64,000 nt of DNA from Pimelobacter simplex. Lineage in GTDB: Bacteria; Actinomycetota; Actinomycetes; Propionibacteriales; Nocardioidaceae. Positions within the stretch are counted from its first letter, which is position 1; the number at the start of each line of letters is the position of its first letter. Positions 24,742 to 33,581 of this stretch are shown piece after piece. The translations under genes were made by a program, and so were the position numbers. The notes under the pieces were generated by a model. The model was not told the DNA's origin and did not search any database. It saw only the letters and a program-made list of their open reading frames with translations. The stretch spans positions 744,001 to 808,000 of the forward strand of contig NZ_FOUK01000003.1 in assembly GCF_900114845.1 (NCBI RefSeq), read 5' to 3'.

Positions 24742-25206
24742 ATGGCCAGCACCCACGCGTGGGACCACCTCTCCCACGACATGCGCGAGGAGATGCACGA
24801 CCTCACGCACTTCGCCACCATCGATGCCACCCACCAGGGCCGGGTGGCTCTCTGGGTGACCCTCACCGTGCTCCCGCTCCTGTGGGGGCTCGACATGTTG
24901 ACCCATGTCGTGACCGACAGCGCCACCTGGCAGGCCACGCTCGCGACCTGGACCAACGACCTCCTGCCCGGCGACGCCGCCGACGCGGTCCTCTGGATCG
25001 GCGCGATCACGGTCCTGGCCGGCCTGCTCGTCGCCGCCATGCCGCAGATCGGCGGGGACGTGCTCGGCGTCTGGTTCGTGCTGCTCGCCGCCAACCTGTT
25101 CAGCGTCGACCAGCTGGCCTACCTGGCCGTCGGCATGCTCGCCCTCGCGTTCTGCAGCTTCGCGATGGCGTGGCTGATGCGCGGCGACCGCCGGCGGGAG
25201 GGCTAG
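24742..25206 (+). CDS. Four-helix membrane protein of unknown function
   Basis: 154 residues from the ATG at 24742 with GAAAGGGG upstream. A hydrophilic His-rich N-terminus (HAWDHLSHDMREEMHDLTHF) precedes four hydrophobic helices with short loops and a basic C-terminal tail (MRGDRRREG). I recognise no named family. The N-terminal histidines and acidic residues could bind metal. It is divergent from the SufR-like regulator with two dyads in between, so it is a candidate target of iron-sulfur or redox sensing (inference). Confidence 0.75.
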   Translation: MASTHAWDHLSHDMREEMHDLTHFATIDATHQGRVALWVTLTVLPLLWGLDMLTHVVTDSATWQATLATWTNDLLPGDAADAVLWIGAITVLAGLLVAAMPQIGGDVLGVWFVLLAANLFSVDQLAYLAVGMLALAFCSFAMAWLMRGDRRREG

Positions 25207-25225
25207 CCCCCGGGGCCGCGGGGGC

Positions 25226-25897
25226 TCAGGAGCGCCGGCGCCAGTCGGTCGGCAGGGCGATGCCGTCGAGGCCGATGCCCTGGTAGATCAGCCGGTAGGC
25301 GTCCGGGTCCGCCTGGCGCTGGCGCTCGAACATCCGGTGCAGGTTCGCCCACAGCGGGGTGCTGCGCTGCGAGCCCAGGTACTCCCCCGTGGACGTCGCC
25401 GGGAGCACCTGGGTCTGCAGGCCCAGCGCCGAGAGCAGCCGGCGCGCGCCGGAGTCCATGATCATCACGACGTACTCGACGCCGTTGGCGAACGCCGCGG
25501 TGACGATGCCGTGGTAGAGCGCGGCCGCGCACAGCCCGCCCCGCCCCGACCCCGGCCGGACGGCGATCGTGGCGATGTCCCAGGTCTTGTCGACGTCGAC
25601 GCCGGCCGAGCGCGCCGAGCGGAGCCCGTCGACGCCCCACGGCTCCCGGGCGGTGTCGTTGAGCGTCTTGAGGCCGGCCGGCCCGGGCTCGATGATGCGG
25701 GCCATCGCGACGGCCTCGTCGTTCTCGTCGAGCACCGTCATGAAGCCGGTGGCGCCGAGGTAGGGACCGTACTCGCGGTCCATCTCGTCGGCGGTGTTGC
25801 CGTAGGTGTCGAGGAAGACGTCGGCCTCGCACTTCAGCGCGGCCTCCAGCTCGGCACCGACGGGATCGAGGACGAAGCGCAGGGGGGCGGCGTTCAT
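25226..25897 (-). CDS. GNAT-fold N-acyltransferase-like protein (FeeM/autoinducer-synthase type)
   Basis: 223 residues from the ATG at 25897, overlapping the GGDEF-EAL stop by 4 bp (ATGA). The order ADVFLDTYGNTADEMDREYG, then VLDENDEAVAMARIIEP, then WDIATIAVRPGSGRGGLCAAALYHGIV and VEYVVMIMDSGARRLLSALG follows the GNAT core, including the strand-4/helix-3 acyl-CoA loop. This resembles the FeeM/acyl-homoserine-lactone-synthase branch, which uses acyl-carrier protein or acyl-CoA to acylate an amine. The assignment is by fold-level resemblance; substrate is unknown. Coupling to a cyclic-di-GMP enzyme suggests a joint signalling role (inference). Confidence 0.7.
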   Translation of the reverse strand: MNAAPLRFVLDPVGAELEAALKCEADVFLDTYGNTADEMDREYGPYLGATGFMTVLDENDEAVAMARIIEPGPAGLKTLNDTAREPWGVDGLRSARSAGVDVDKTWDIATIAVRPGSGRGGLCAAALYHGIVTAAFANGVEYVVMIMDSGARRLLSALGLQTQVLPATSTGEYLGSQRSTPLWANLHRMFERQRQADPDAYRLIYQGIGLDGIALPTDWRRRS

Positions 25898-28170
25898 CCC
25901 AGCATCATCACCGCGGCCGCGTCCGCACGCCAATGCCGGACCCACTCGTCGATCTCGGTCGGCGGCATCGGCCGCGCGATGTGGTAGCCCTGGACGGTGT
26001 CGATGCCCATCTCGGCGAGGGCCGCCAGGTCGGCGGCGTTCTCGACGCCCTCGGCGACGATGCGCATGTCGAGGGCGTGGGCGAGCTGGATCGTCGAGGC
26101 CACGATCTCGCGGCTGCGGTCGTCGACGGCGACGTTGCGGACCAGCGAGCGGTCGATCTTGAGCTCCTGGACCGGCAGGTTGCGCAGGTAGGTCAGCGAC
26201 GAGAACCCGGTGCCGTAGTCGTCGATCGACACCTGGACGCCGTGCTCGCGCAGGCCCATCAGCACCTCGCGGGTGTGGTGCGGGTCGGCGAGGAAGGAGT
26301 CCTCGGTGATCTCCAGGACCAGCCCCTCGGCGGGGATCTGGTGCTCGTCGATGGCCGCGTAGAGCTGGGGGAGGAAGGCCTGGCCGAGCAGCTCGGTGGG
26401 CGCGCAGTTGACCGCGACGCGCAGGTCGACCCCGGCGTCGAGGCGACGCCGGTGGTCGCGCACGGCCTGGCGCGCGATGGTCTCGGACAGCGCCGCCATC
26501 AGCCCGGCCCGGCGCGCGGCGGGCAGGAAGGACACCGGGCTGATCACGCCCTGCACCGGGTGCCGCCAGCGCACGAGCGCCTCGAGGCCGGAGATCCGCA
26601 TCGACGCGACGTCGAGCTGCGGCTGGTACCAGACCTCGATCTGGCCGTCGGCGATCCCCTTGCGCAGCTCCTCGGCCAGCTGCAGACGGCCTCGCGAGAA
26701 GTCCTCGAGCTCGACGTCGTAGAGCGCCGCGCCCATGCTCGTCGCCTTGGCCTGGTACATCGCGACGTCGGCCCGGCGCAGCATCTCGCCGCTGCCCGGC
26801 TCGTCAGGTCCGGCGACCGTGATGCCGATCGAGCCCGACGGGCAGATCTCGATGCCGTCGACCGAGATCGGCTTGCCGAGCTCACGGAGCACCTCGTGCG
26901 CGGTCTCCATGAGCTCGATCTCGTCGCAGCCGGGGACGATGATCGCGAACTCGTCGCCGCCGAGGCGGGCCACGACGTCGCGGGGTCCGACCGCCTCGCG
27001 CATCCGCAGCGCGACCAGGCGCAGCACGGTGTCGCCGACCTGGTGGCCGAGCGCGTCGTTGATCTCCTTGAAGCCGTCGAGGTCGAGCAGCATCAGGGCG
27101 AGCGGTTCGCGGGCGGCGATGCTGTCTTCCAGCCGCACCCGCACGGCCCGCCGGTTCGGCAGCTTGGTCAGGTCGTCGGTGCGGGACAGCGCGAACGCCT
27201 CGGTCGCCCGGTTGGCGTCGCGCAGGGCGAGGCCCATCCGCCAGGCCACGGTCACCATCGTGAACACGGCCGGGGGCACCGTGTAGTAGGCGAGCTCCTC
27301 CTCGGGCCGGATCATCAGCACCGCCATCGCGACCGCGCCCGCGGCCACCAGCACCGCGGTGCCCGCCGCCTTGGGGACGGTCCGGATCAAGGGCGTCGGC
27401 GGCCGGCACGCCGCCGTCACCAGCAGCGCGAAGGCGCCGCCCCACAGCGCGATGCTGATGTTGCCGAAGTCGTAGGTGCGGGCCGAGGCCTGCAGCGCGA
27501 AGGCGGAGTCCGCCGCGGCCAGCAGCGTGAACGCGACGCCGAGCATGACCGACTTCACCAGGTCCGTCCGGGCCAGCAGCAGCGACTGGCCCAGCACGGC
27601 CAGCGCGAGCACGAGGTCGGCGAGCGGGTAGATCATCGCCAGCAGCAGCGGGACGCCCTCCTGCCCCGAGGCCAGCCGGATCGGCGTGACCAGCAGGAGC
27701 GAGGCGACGCACGAGGTGCCGCCGCAGATCACGGCGATGTCGAGCCACCCGCGGGTGGGCTGCATCTGACGCCGGTCGACGTCGAGCATGAGGTAGCCGG
27801 CCATCCCGAGGTAGGACAGCAGGAAGAACCACTCGCCGGTCGCCGGGAACTGGTGCTGGGTGGCCACCCCGCCGGAGTTGACCGACATCGAGCCGATCGC
27901 CCACGCGGTCACCGCGGCCAGGAGCAGGAGCAGCCCGGTCCGGCGCCCGGAGTAGAGGCGGACGGCGAGCGCCAGGCGCAGCACCAGCATGGGGAAGAAG
28001 ACGGTGAGCGTCGCCAGCAGGATGGTCTGGCTCCTCTGGTGGGTCGCCGACGCGGCCACCTGGTTGACCAGCAGCCCGACGATCAGCCAGCCCCACGAGG
28101 CGTACGCCACCACCCGCTCGGCGACAGCGACCCGGGGAGCACCCGAGGCGGTGGCTGTCCTGCGACCCAC
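25894..28170 (-). CDS. Membrane GGDEF-EAL cyclic-di-GMP turnover protein
   Basis: 758 residues from the GTG at 28170, chosen because GGGAGG is 10 nt upstream; the longer frame to 28347 would overlap the end of nadE. Eight to ten membrane helices occupy about residues 15-300, then a GGDEF domain (LPNRRAVRVRLEDS, RLGGDEFAIIV) and an EAL domain (LEALVRW, LEITEDSF, DDYGTGFSSL). Both catalytic motifs appear intact. It is the first gene of a coupled pair with the GNAT protein. The 79-bp gap after nadE holds two overlapping hairpins. Confidence 0.92.
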   Translation of the reverse strand: MGRRTATASGAPRVAVAERVVAYASWGWLIVGLLVNQVAASATHQRSQTILLATLTVFFPMLVLRLALAVRLYSGRRTGLLLLLAAVTAWAIGSMSVNSGGVATQHQFPATGEWFFLLSYLGMAGYLMLDVDRRQMQPTRGWLDIAVICGGTSCVASLLLVTPIRLASGQEGVPLLLAMIYPLADLVLALAVLGQSLLLARTDLVKSVMLGVAFTLLAAADSAFALQASARTYDFGNISIALWGGAFALLVTAACRPPTPLIRTVPKAAGTAVLVAAGAVAMAVLMIRPEEELAYYTVPPAVFTMVTVAWRMGLALRDANRATEAFALSRTDDLTKLPNRRAVRVRLEDSIAAREPLALMLLDLDGFKEINDALGHQVGDTVLRLVALRMREAVGPRDVVARLGGDEFAIIVPGCDEIELMETAHEVLRELGKPISVDGIEICPSGSIGITVAGPDEPGSGEMLRRADVAMYQAKATSMGAALYDVELEDFSRGRLQLAEELRKGIADGQIEVWYQPQLDVASMRISGLEALVRWRHPVQGVISPVSFLPAARRAGLMAALSETIARQAVRDHRRRLDAGVDLRVAVNCAPTELLGQAFLPQLYAAIDEHQIPAEGLVLEITEDSFLADPHHTREVLMGLREHGVQVSIDDYGTGFSSLTYLRNLPVQELKIDRSLVRNVAVDDRSREIVASTIQLAHALDMRIVAEGVENAADLAALAEMGIDTVQGYHIARPMPPTEIDEWVRHWRADAAAVMMLG

Positions 28171-28190
28171 GGCCCGTCGACCTCCCTCGT

Positions 28191-28216
28191 CCCCTGAAAG
28201 GGGCCTGATCAGGCCC
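28191..28216 (-). terminator. Two overlapping, mutually exclusive hairpins
   Basis: The perfect palindrome GGGCCTGATCAGGCCC (28201-28216) and the hairpin CCCCT-TTC-AGGGG (28203-28191 on the minus strand) share three bases, so only one can form at a time. They lie between nadE and the GGDEF-EAL gene, the second ending 4 nt before the ribosome site. They may terminate nadE transcription or control translation of the GGDEF-EAL gene. Confidence 0.45.
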
Positions 28217-28249
28217 TCATGTGTCCTGTCGGCAGGTGTTTCCCCATCC

Positions 28250-30256
28250 TTACGCTTCCGGGACGTTTGCCGCCAGCTCGGCCAGCCAGGCGGCCGGGCT
28301 CGCGTCGGACGGCATCCGCCAGTCGCCCCGGGGTGACATCGTCCCACCCGGGCTCACCTTGGGCCCGTTGGGCAGCGCCGAGCGCTTGAACTGGCTGCTG
28401 AAGAAGCGGCGGACGAACACCTCGAGCCACTTGCGGATCGTCGCCAGGTCGTACGACGCCTCGCCGCTCCCCCACGCGTGGTGCGCCAGGAAGGCGATCT
28501 TGCTCGGCCGGTAGCCGCGGCGCAGCACGTGGTAGAGCGTGAAGTCCTGCAGCGCGTAGGGCCCCACCGAGTCCTCGGTGCGCTGCTCGCCACCCGGGAT
28601 CAGCTCCGGGGTGATCTCCTGCTCGAGGATCGCCTGGAGCACCTTGTCGGCGTCGTCGTCGTAGTGCCCGTCGTGGAGCTGGTCGGTGTCGATCACCCAG
28701 CGGATCAGGTGCTGGATGAGCGTCTTCGGCACGCCGGCGTTGACGTTGTAGTGCGACATCTGGTCGCCCACGCCGTAGGTGCACCACCCGAGCGCGAGCT
28801 CGGAGAGGTCGCCGGTGCCGAGCACGATGCCGCCGCGGTGGTTGGCCAGCCGGAAGAGGTAGTCGGTGCGCAGCCCGGCCTGGACGTTCTCGAACGTGAT
28901 GTCGTAGACCGGCTCGCCGTCGGAGAAGGGGTGCCCGAGGCCCTCGAGCATGGTCCGCGCGGCCGGCTTGATGTCGAGCTCCTCGAACGTGCAGCCGAGC
29001 GCGAGCGAGAGCCGCGTGGCGTACGACTTCGTGGTGTCGCCCGTCGCGAAGCCCGGCATCGTGAACGCGTGGATGTCGCTGCGCGGGCGGCCGAGCCGGT
29101 CCATCGCCTTGGCCGCCACGATGAGCGCGTGGGTGGAGTCGAGGCCGCCGCTGACGCCGATCACGATCTTGGGCTGGCCGATCGCGGACAGCCGCTGCTC
29201 GAGGCCCGAGACCTGGATGTTGTAGGCCTCGTAGCAGTCCTGCGCGAGCCGGGCCGGGTCGTCGGGCACGAACGGGTGGCGGGCCACCTTGCGCCGCAGC
29301 CCGAGGTCGCCGGCCGGCGGGTCGAGGGTGAGCTCGATCCAGCGGAAGTCACCGGCCTCGACGCCGGTCCCCCGCCGGTTGTCGTCGAAGGTGCCCTGGC
29401 GCAGCCGCTCCTGCCGGAGCCGGTCGAGGTCGACGTCGACGACGGTCCGGCGCGGTCCGTCGGGGAACCGCTCGCTCTGGCCGAGCAGGTCGCCCAGCTC
29501 GTAGACCATCGTCTGGCCGTCCCACGAGAGGTCCGTGGTCGACTCGCCCTGCCCGGCGGCGGCGTAGACGTACGCCGCGCTGCACCGGGCGCTCGCGCTG
29601 CGCGCCAGCAGGTGCCGGTCCTCGGCCCGGGCGATCGTGATCGGGCTGCCCGACAGGTTGGCCAGCACGGTGGCCCCCGCGAGCGCGGCCTGCGCGCTCG
29701 GCGGCACCGGCACCCACATGTCCTCGCAGATCTCGACGTGCAGGTGCAGCCCGGGCACGTCGGTGGCGGTGAAGATCAGGTCGGGCCCGAGCGGGACGCT
29801 CTCGCCGGCGACCACGATCTCCTGGCCGAGCAGGTCGTCGCCCGGCGCGAACCAGCGCCGCTCGTAGAACTCCCGGTAGGTCGGCAGGTACGACTTCGGC
29901 GCCACCCCCAGCACCGTGCCGCGGTGGATGACCACCCCGCAGTTGACCAGCCGGTTGCCGTGCCGCAGCGGCGCCCCCACGACCAGGATCGACATCAGGT
30001 CGCGCGAGGCCGCGACGATCTCGGCGATCCCGGCGTGCACCGCCTCGAGGAGCACGTCCTGCAGGAAGAGGTCGTCGACGGCGTAGCCGGTGAGCCCCAG
30101 CTCGGGGAAGACGGCGACCGCCACCCCCTCGTCGTGGCAGGCCCGCGCCTGCTCGATCGTGCGGGCGGCGTTGGTCGCCGGGTCGGCGACGGCGACCGGC
30201 AGCGTCACCGCGGCGACCCGGGCGAACCCGTGGGCATAGGCCGAGTAGAAGTCCAC
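28250..30256 (-). CDS. nadE: Glutamine-dependent NAD+ synthetase
   Basis: 668 residues from the GTG at 30256, the usual length of the two-domain form. The N-terminal nitrilase-like glutaminase has Glu52 (FPELGLTGY), Lys121 (APKSYLPTY) and Cys177 (EICEDMW); the C-terminal synthetase has the ATP-pyrophosphatase loop SGGLDST. It makes NAD+ from nicotinate adenine dinucleotide with glutamine as ammonia source. The start is supported by a TAGACT box 7 nt upstream. The ECF sigma fusion gene ends 10 bp upstream, so nadE probably has its own promoter inside that gene's 3' end. Confidence 0.97.
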   Translation of the reverse strand: MDFYSAYAHGFARVAAVTLPVAVADPATNAARTIEQARACHDEGVAVAVFPELGLTGYAVDDLFLQDVLLEAVHAGIAEIVAASRDLMSILVVGAPLRHGNRLVNCGVVIHRGTVLGVAPKSYLPTYREFYERRWFAPGDDLLGQEIVVAGESVPLGPDLIFTATDVPGLHLHVEICEDMWVPVPPSAQAALAGATVLANLSGSPITIARAEDRHLLARSASARCSAAYVYAAAGQGESTTDLSWDGQTMVYELGDLLGQSERFPDGPRRTVVDVDLDRLRQERLRQGTFDDNRRGTGVEAGDFRWIELTLDPPAGDLGLRRKVARHPFVPDDPARLAQDCYEAYNIQVSGLEQRLSAIGQPKIVIGVSGGLDSTHALIVAAKAMDRLGRPRSDIHAFTMPGFATGDTTKSYATRLSLALGCTFEELDIKPAARTMLEGLGHPFSDGEPVYDITFENVQAGLRTDYLFRLANHRGGIVLGTGDLSELALGWCTYGVGDQMSHYNVNAGVPKTLIQHLIRWVIDTDQLHDGHYDDDADKVLQAILEQEITPELIPGGEQRTEDSVGPYALQDFTLYHVLRRGYRPSKIAFLAHHAWGSGEASYDLATIRKWLEVFVRRFFSSQFKRSALPNGPKVSPGGTMSPRGDWRMPSDASPAAWLAELAANVPEA

Positions 30257-30263
30257 GGGGTCG

Positions 30264-30269
30264 AGTCTA
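30264..30269 (-). promoter_or_regulatory. -10 box of a leaderless promoter (nadE)
   Basis: On the minus strand TAGACT, 7 nt, then the GTG at 30256. It overlaps the stop codon of the upstream ECF fusion gene. Confidence 0.55.
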
Positions 30270-31949
30270 GGGACCGGCCAGCGGACCCACCGCGACGCTC
30301 ACGCCCCGCATCGACGGCGGCCCGCTGGTGAGCCGCTCGAACGCACCCGTGCTCGGGTGCCACGCGACGAGGTGCCAGGTCTCGTCACCGATCTCCATCT
30401 CGCCGAACCTCATCGGCCCGACCAGCGCCAGGAGGGTGTCGGCGTCGAGCAGCCCGACAGTGCGGAGGTAGCCGTTGTCGCCGTACACCGAGCTCGGGTC
30501 GGGCACCATCGCCGCGGCGACCAGGTCACCCGTGGTGTCGTCGAGCGCGACCAGGCCGGTCGTGCCTGCGGGCAGCCGGGTGCCCGCGCCGACGAACGCG
30601 ATCCGGCCGAAACCGCTGACGATCCCCGTCGCCCAGTAGTTGGACGGCAGGCTCCGCACCCGGCGATCCCCCTGCCAGAGGTCGAAGCCCTGGAAGGCCT
30701 CCTGCTGCGTGACCACGGTGCCGTCGCGCGCGACCCTCACGGAGGTCCCGCCGGCGGTGCCGTAAGGCGCCCGCGTGCCGCTCCCGTCGGGACGGACCAG
30801 CCAGCCGCCGGTCCAGTGCGCCACGAACCAGCCCTCGCCGTCCGGGAGCCAGGTCAGCGCCGGCGGGTTGTCCCAGCGCTCGGCGAGGGGCTGCGGCCAG
30901 GGCACGGTCCGGTCGCCGACGGCGCCGCCGGCGGTCACGTCGACCACCCGGATGCCGTCGTACGTGGCGAACGCGACCTGCGTGCCGTCGTCCGACAGGG
31001 CGGGGACGACGGTGCCGCCGAGCGTGTCGGCGAGCAGGTCGCCGGTCCCCTTGACGCAGCGCCAGGTGCCGTCGGCGCCGAGCAGGCGCAGGTCGGCGCC
31101 GCGCTCGGGCCACGCGAGCACCGCGCCGCCCGGCAGTGGTTCGTCGCGGACGTTCGGCACCGTGCCGGCGGGCGGCGGGTCGAGGCGGCGCGGCAGCATC
31201 GAGGCGCGGACCGGGGCGCGGGGCACCGTGAACGGGTCCCACTGCTCGACGCCCGGCGCGGCCGACGCCGGATCGGTCGGCGCACTGGTCGGCGCACTGG
31301 TCGGCGCCGTGGTCGGCGCGATGGGCGGCGGCTCGGCGTCCCCGCCGCCGCGCAGCACCAGGACGCCGGCCAGCAGCACCAGCACGACGGCGACCGCCGT
31401 CCCGCCGAGCACCCGCCGCTGGGTCCGGCGGCCGGCCTCGCGCGCCGCCCGCTCCCCCAGGCCGGTGGGCACCACCAGGTCGAGCAGCTCGGGGGCGCCC
31501 GTCCGCAACCGGGTCAGCGCGGCCGCGTTCTGGCTCTTGACCGTGCCCACCGAGACGCCGAGCGCCTCGGCGGTCTCCTGCTCGCTCAGGTCGTCGAAGT
31601 GCCGCAGCACGACCACCGCGCGCTGCGACGGCGTGAGCCGGGCCAGCGCCTTCTGCACCACGAGCACCGCCTCGGGGTCGGACGAGACGGCGGACGCCCC
31701 GTCGTGGAGCGCGGCGACCGGCACCTCCCGCCCGTGCCGGCGCCACAGCGAGATGTGGTCGTTGGCGATGATCCGCCGCGCGTACGCCGTCGGGTGGCCG
31801 GCGCGCAGCCGCCGCCAGCGCAGTGCCACCTTGACGAGCGCCTCCTGGACGAGGTCCTCGGCCCGGTGCAGGTCCCCCGTGAGGAGGTACGCCGAGCGCA
31901 GCAGCGCCTGCTCCGCGCCCGCCGCCCAGGCGGTGAAGTCGTCGTCCAT
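30267..31949 (-). CDS. ECF sigma factor fused to a membrane helix and a large C-terminal domain
   Basis: 560 residues from the ATG at 31949. Residues ~10-75 are sigma region 2 (DLVQEALVKVALRWRRL, AYARRIIANDHISLWRR), ~95-150 are region 4 (LTPSQRAVVVLRHFDDLSEQ, ALGVSVGTVKSQ). A single membrane helix follows (~181-199), then a Thr/Pro/Ala linker encoded by 12-bp repeats, then ~330 residues with recurring short beta motifs of propeller type. The N-terminal part resembles SigE-family ECF factors of actinobacteria, which are usually ~170 residues. The fusion would place the sigma domains in the cytosol and the rest outside. No separate anti-sigma gene is adjacent, so the fusion may control itself. 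Confidence 0.85.
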   Translation of the reverse strand: MDDDFTAWAAGAEQALLRSAYLLTGDLHRAEDLVQEALVKVALRWRRLRAGHPTAYARRIIANDHISLWRRHGREVPVAALHDGASAVSSDPEAVLVVQKALARLTPSQRAVVVLRHFDDLSEQETAEALGVSVGTVKSQNAAALTRLRTGAPELLDLVVPTGLGERAAREAGRRTQRRVLGGTAVAVVLVLLAGVLVLRGGGDAEPPPIAPTTAPTSAPTSAPTDPASAAPGVEQWDPFTVPRAPVRASMLPRRLDPPPAGTVPNVRDEPLPGGAVLAWPERGADLRLLGADGTWRCVKGTGDLLADTLGGTVVPALSDDGTQVAFATYDGIRVVDVTAGGAVGDRTVPWPQPLAERWDNPPALTWLPDGEGWFVAHWTGGWLVRPDGSGTRAPYGTAGGTSVRVARDGTVVTQQEAFQGFDLWQGDRRVRSLPSNYWATGIVSGFGRIAFVGAGTRLPAGTTGLVALDDTTGDLVAAAMVPDPSSVYGDNGYLRTVGLLDADTLLALVGPMRFGEMEIGDETWHLVAWHPSTGAFERLTSGPPSMRGVSVAVGPLAGP

Positions 31950-32061
31950 GGGGTTGCGTCCTCCGGTCCGTCCACCCATCCAACGCGAACCCGGCCCGGA
32001 TGGTTGGCGCGACCTGCCGGCGGGCCGATGAGTCCCGCGCACGGCGGCGGTCTCCCTCCGC

Positions 32062-32568
32062 ATGAGCATCACGAGGAGCCCGATCCAGCCGTGCCTGTGG
32101 TTCGACGACACGCTGGAAGAGGCGGCGCGCTTCTACACGGGCATCTTCCCGAACTCCTCGATCGACCACCTCAGCCGCTACGGCGACGCCGGCCCCGGCA
32201 CGCCCGGCAGCGTGATGGCCGGGGAGTTCACGCTCGACGGGATGACGTTCCGGGGGATCAACGGCGGGCCCGCGTTCCCGTTCACCGAGGCGATCTCGTT
32301 CTCGATCGCCTGCCGCGACCAGTCCGAGGTCGACTACTACTGGGACTCGCTCGCCGACGGCGGCGAGGAGTCGGTGTGCGGGTGGCTCAAGGACCGGTTC
32401 GGGCTGTCCTGGCAGATCGTGCCGGTGCGGCTGTACGAGCTCGTCGCCGACCCCGTCCCGGAGCGGGCGATGGCCGCCACCCGGGCGATGCTCGGCATGC
32501 GCCGCATCGTCGTCGCCGAGCTCGAGGCGGCGGCCGACGCGGCGGTCGGTACGGCGGCTCCGGGGTGA
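32062..32568 (+). CDS. VOC family (PhnB-like) protein
   Basis: 168 residues from the ATG at 32062. The sequence PCLWFDDTLEEAARFYTGIFPNSSI and the later GGPAFPFTEAISFSIACRDQ and WYW-like DYYWDSLADGG match the PhnB/3-demethylubiquinone-9 methyltransferase-like VOC subfamily. Members have a glyoxalase fold, often without the metal ligands, and their function is mostly unknown. It is divergent from the ECF fusion gene (112 bp), whose regulon might include it (speculative). Confidence 0.85.
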   Translation: MSITRSPIQPCLWFDDTLEEAARFYTGIFPNSSIDHLSRYGDAGPGTPGSVMAGEFTLDGMTFRGINGGPAFPFTEAISFSIACRDQSEVDYYWDSLADGGEESVCGWLKDRFGLSWQIVPVRLYELVADPVPERAMAATRAMLGMRRIVVAELEAAADAAVGTAAPG

Positions 32569-32678
32569 CCGAGCACACAGCGCGCACCGGGGCGGTCCAC
32601 GACTAGCCTCGTCGGTGTCCGTCAACGAACGTGGACCCGCTGCTGCGGGCCGCGAGTCACCAGAAACGGAGCTCGACG

Positions 32679-33545
32679 ATGAGCAACGCCCCCGAAGAAG
32701 CCGCCCCCTACGGCGGTCCCGCGGCACCTGCCGCGAGCGCGTCCGCGCCGATCAAGCGGATCCGCACCCATCACCTGCGTGAGATGAAGCAGCGCGGCGA
32801 GCGCTTCTCCATGCTCACCAGCTACGACCAGTACACCGCGCAGATCTTCGACGAGGCCGGGATCGAGATCCTCCTCGTCGGCGACAGCGCGTCCAACAAC
32901 GTCTTCGGCAACACCACCTCGCTGCCGGTCACGGTCGACGAGCTGCTCCCCCTGACCCGGGCCGTGAGCCGCTCGGTCTCGCGGGCGCTCGTCGTCGGCG
33001 ACCTGCCGTTCGGCTCGTACCAGGCCTCGCCCGAGCAGGGGTACCTGACGGCCGCCCGGTTCATGAAGGAGGCCGAGGCGCACTGCGTCAAGCTCGAGGG
33101 CGGTGCCGAGATGGCCCCGCAGATCGAGCGGATGACGCGCGGCGGCATCCCGGTGATGGCCCACATCGGCTTCACCCCCCAGTCCGAGCACACGCTCGGC
33201 GGCTACCGGGTGCAGGGCCGCGGCGCGACCGCCGACCGGATCCTGCGCGACGCCGAGGCGGTCCAGGAGGCCGGCGCGTTCGCCGTCGTCATGGAGATGG
33301 TGCCCGGCGACGTCGCCGCCGAGGTCACCGCCAAGCTCGAGATCCCGACCATCGGCATCGGCGCGGGCAACCAGTGCGACGGCCAGGTCCTCGTCTGGCA
33401 GGACGCCTTCGGCCTGCGCACCGGCCGGCTCCCCCGGTTCGTGAAGCAGTACGCCGACCTGCGCACCACGCTGCTCGACGCCGCCCGCGCCTACGACACC
33501 GAGGTGAAGTCCGGCGCTTTCCCGGCCGAGGAGCACACCTTCTAG
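32679..33545 (+). CDS. panB: 3-methyl-2-oxobutanoate hydroxymethyltransferase
   Basis: 288 residues from the ATG at 32679 with CGGAG upstream; an ATG-like frame start at 32631 has no ribosome site. After a ~25-residue Ala/Pro-rich extension, family blocks are present: MLTSYDQYTAQIFDEAGIEI, LLVGDSASNNVFG, VKLEGGAEMAPQIE, GIPVMAHIGFTPQS and IPTIGIGAG. It makes ketopantoate from ketoisovalerate and methylene-tetrahydrofolate, the first step of pantothenate and CoA synthesis. No panC or panD is adjacent. Confidence 0.97.
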   Translation: MSNAPEEAAPYGGPAAPAASASAPIKRIRTHHLREMKQRGERFSMLTSYDQYTAQIFDEAGIEILLVGDSASNNVFGNTTSLPVTVDELLPLTRAVSRSVSRALVVGDLPFGSYQASPEQGYLTAARFMKEAEAHCVKLEGGAEMAPQIERMTRGGIPVMAHIGFTPQSEHTLGGYRVQGRGATADRILRDAEAVQEAGAFAVVMEMVPGDVAAEVTAKLEIPTIGIGAGNQCDGQVLVWQDAFGLRTGRLPRFVKQYADLRTTLLDAARAYDTEVKSGAFPAEEHTF

Positions 33546-33569
33546 CGCGCGCCGACCGGCGGGACGGCG

Positions 33570-33575
33570 TAGCGT
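33570..33575 (+). promoter_or_regulatory. -10 box of a leaderless promoter (PQQ-type lipoprotein gene)
   Basis: TAGCGT, 6 nt, then the ATG at 33582. Confidence 0.55.
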
Positions 33576-33581
33576 CGTCGC

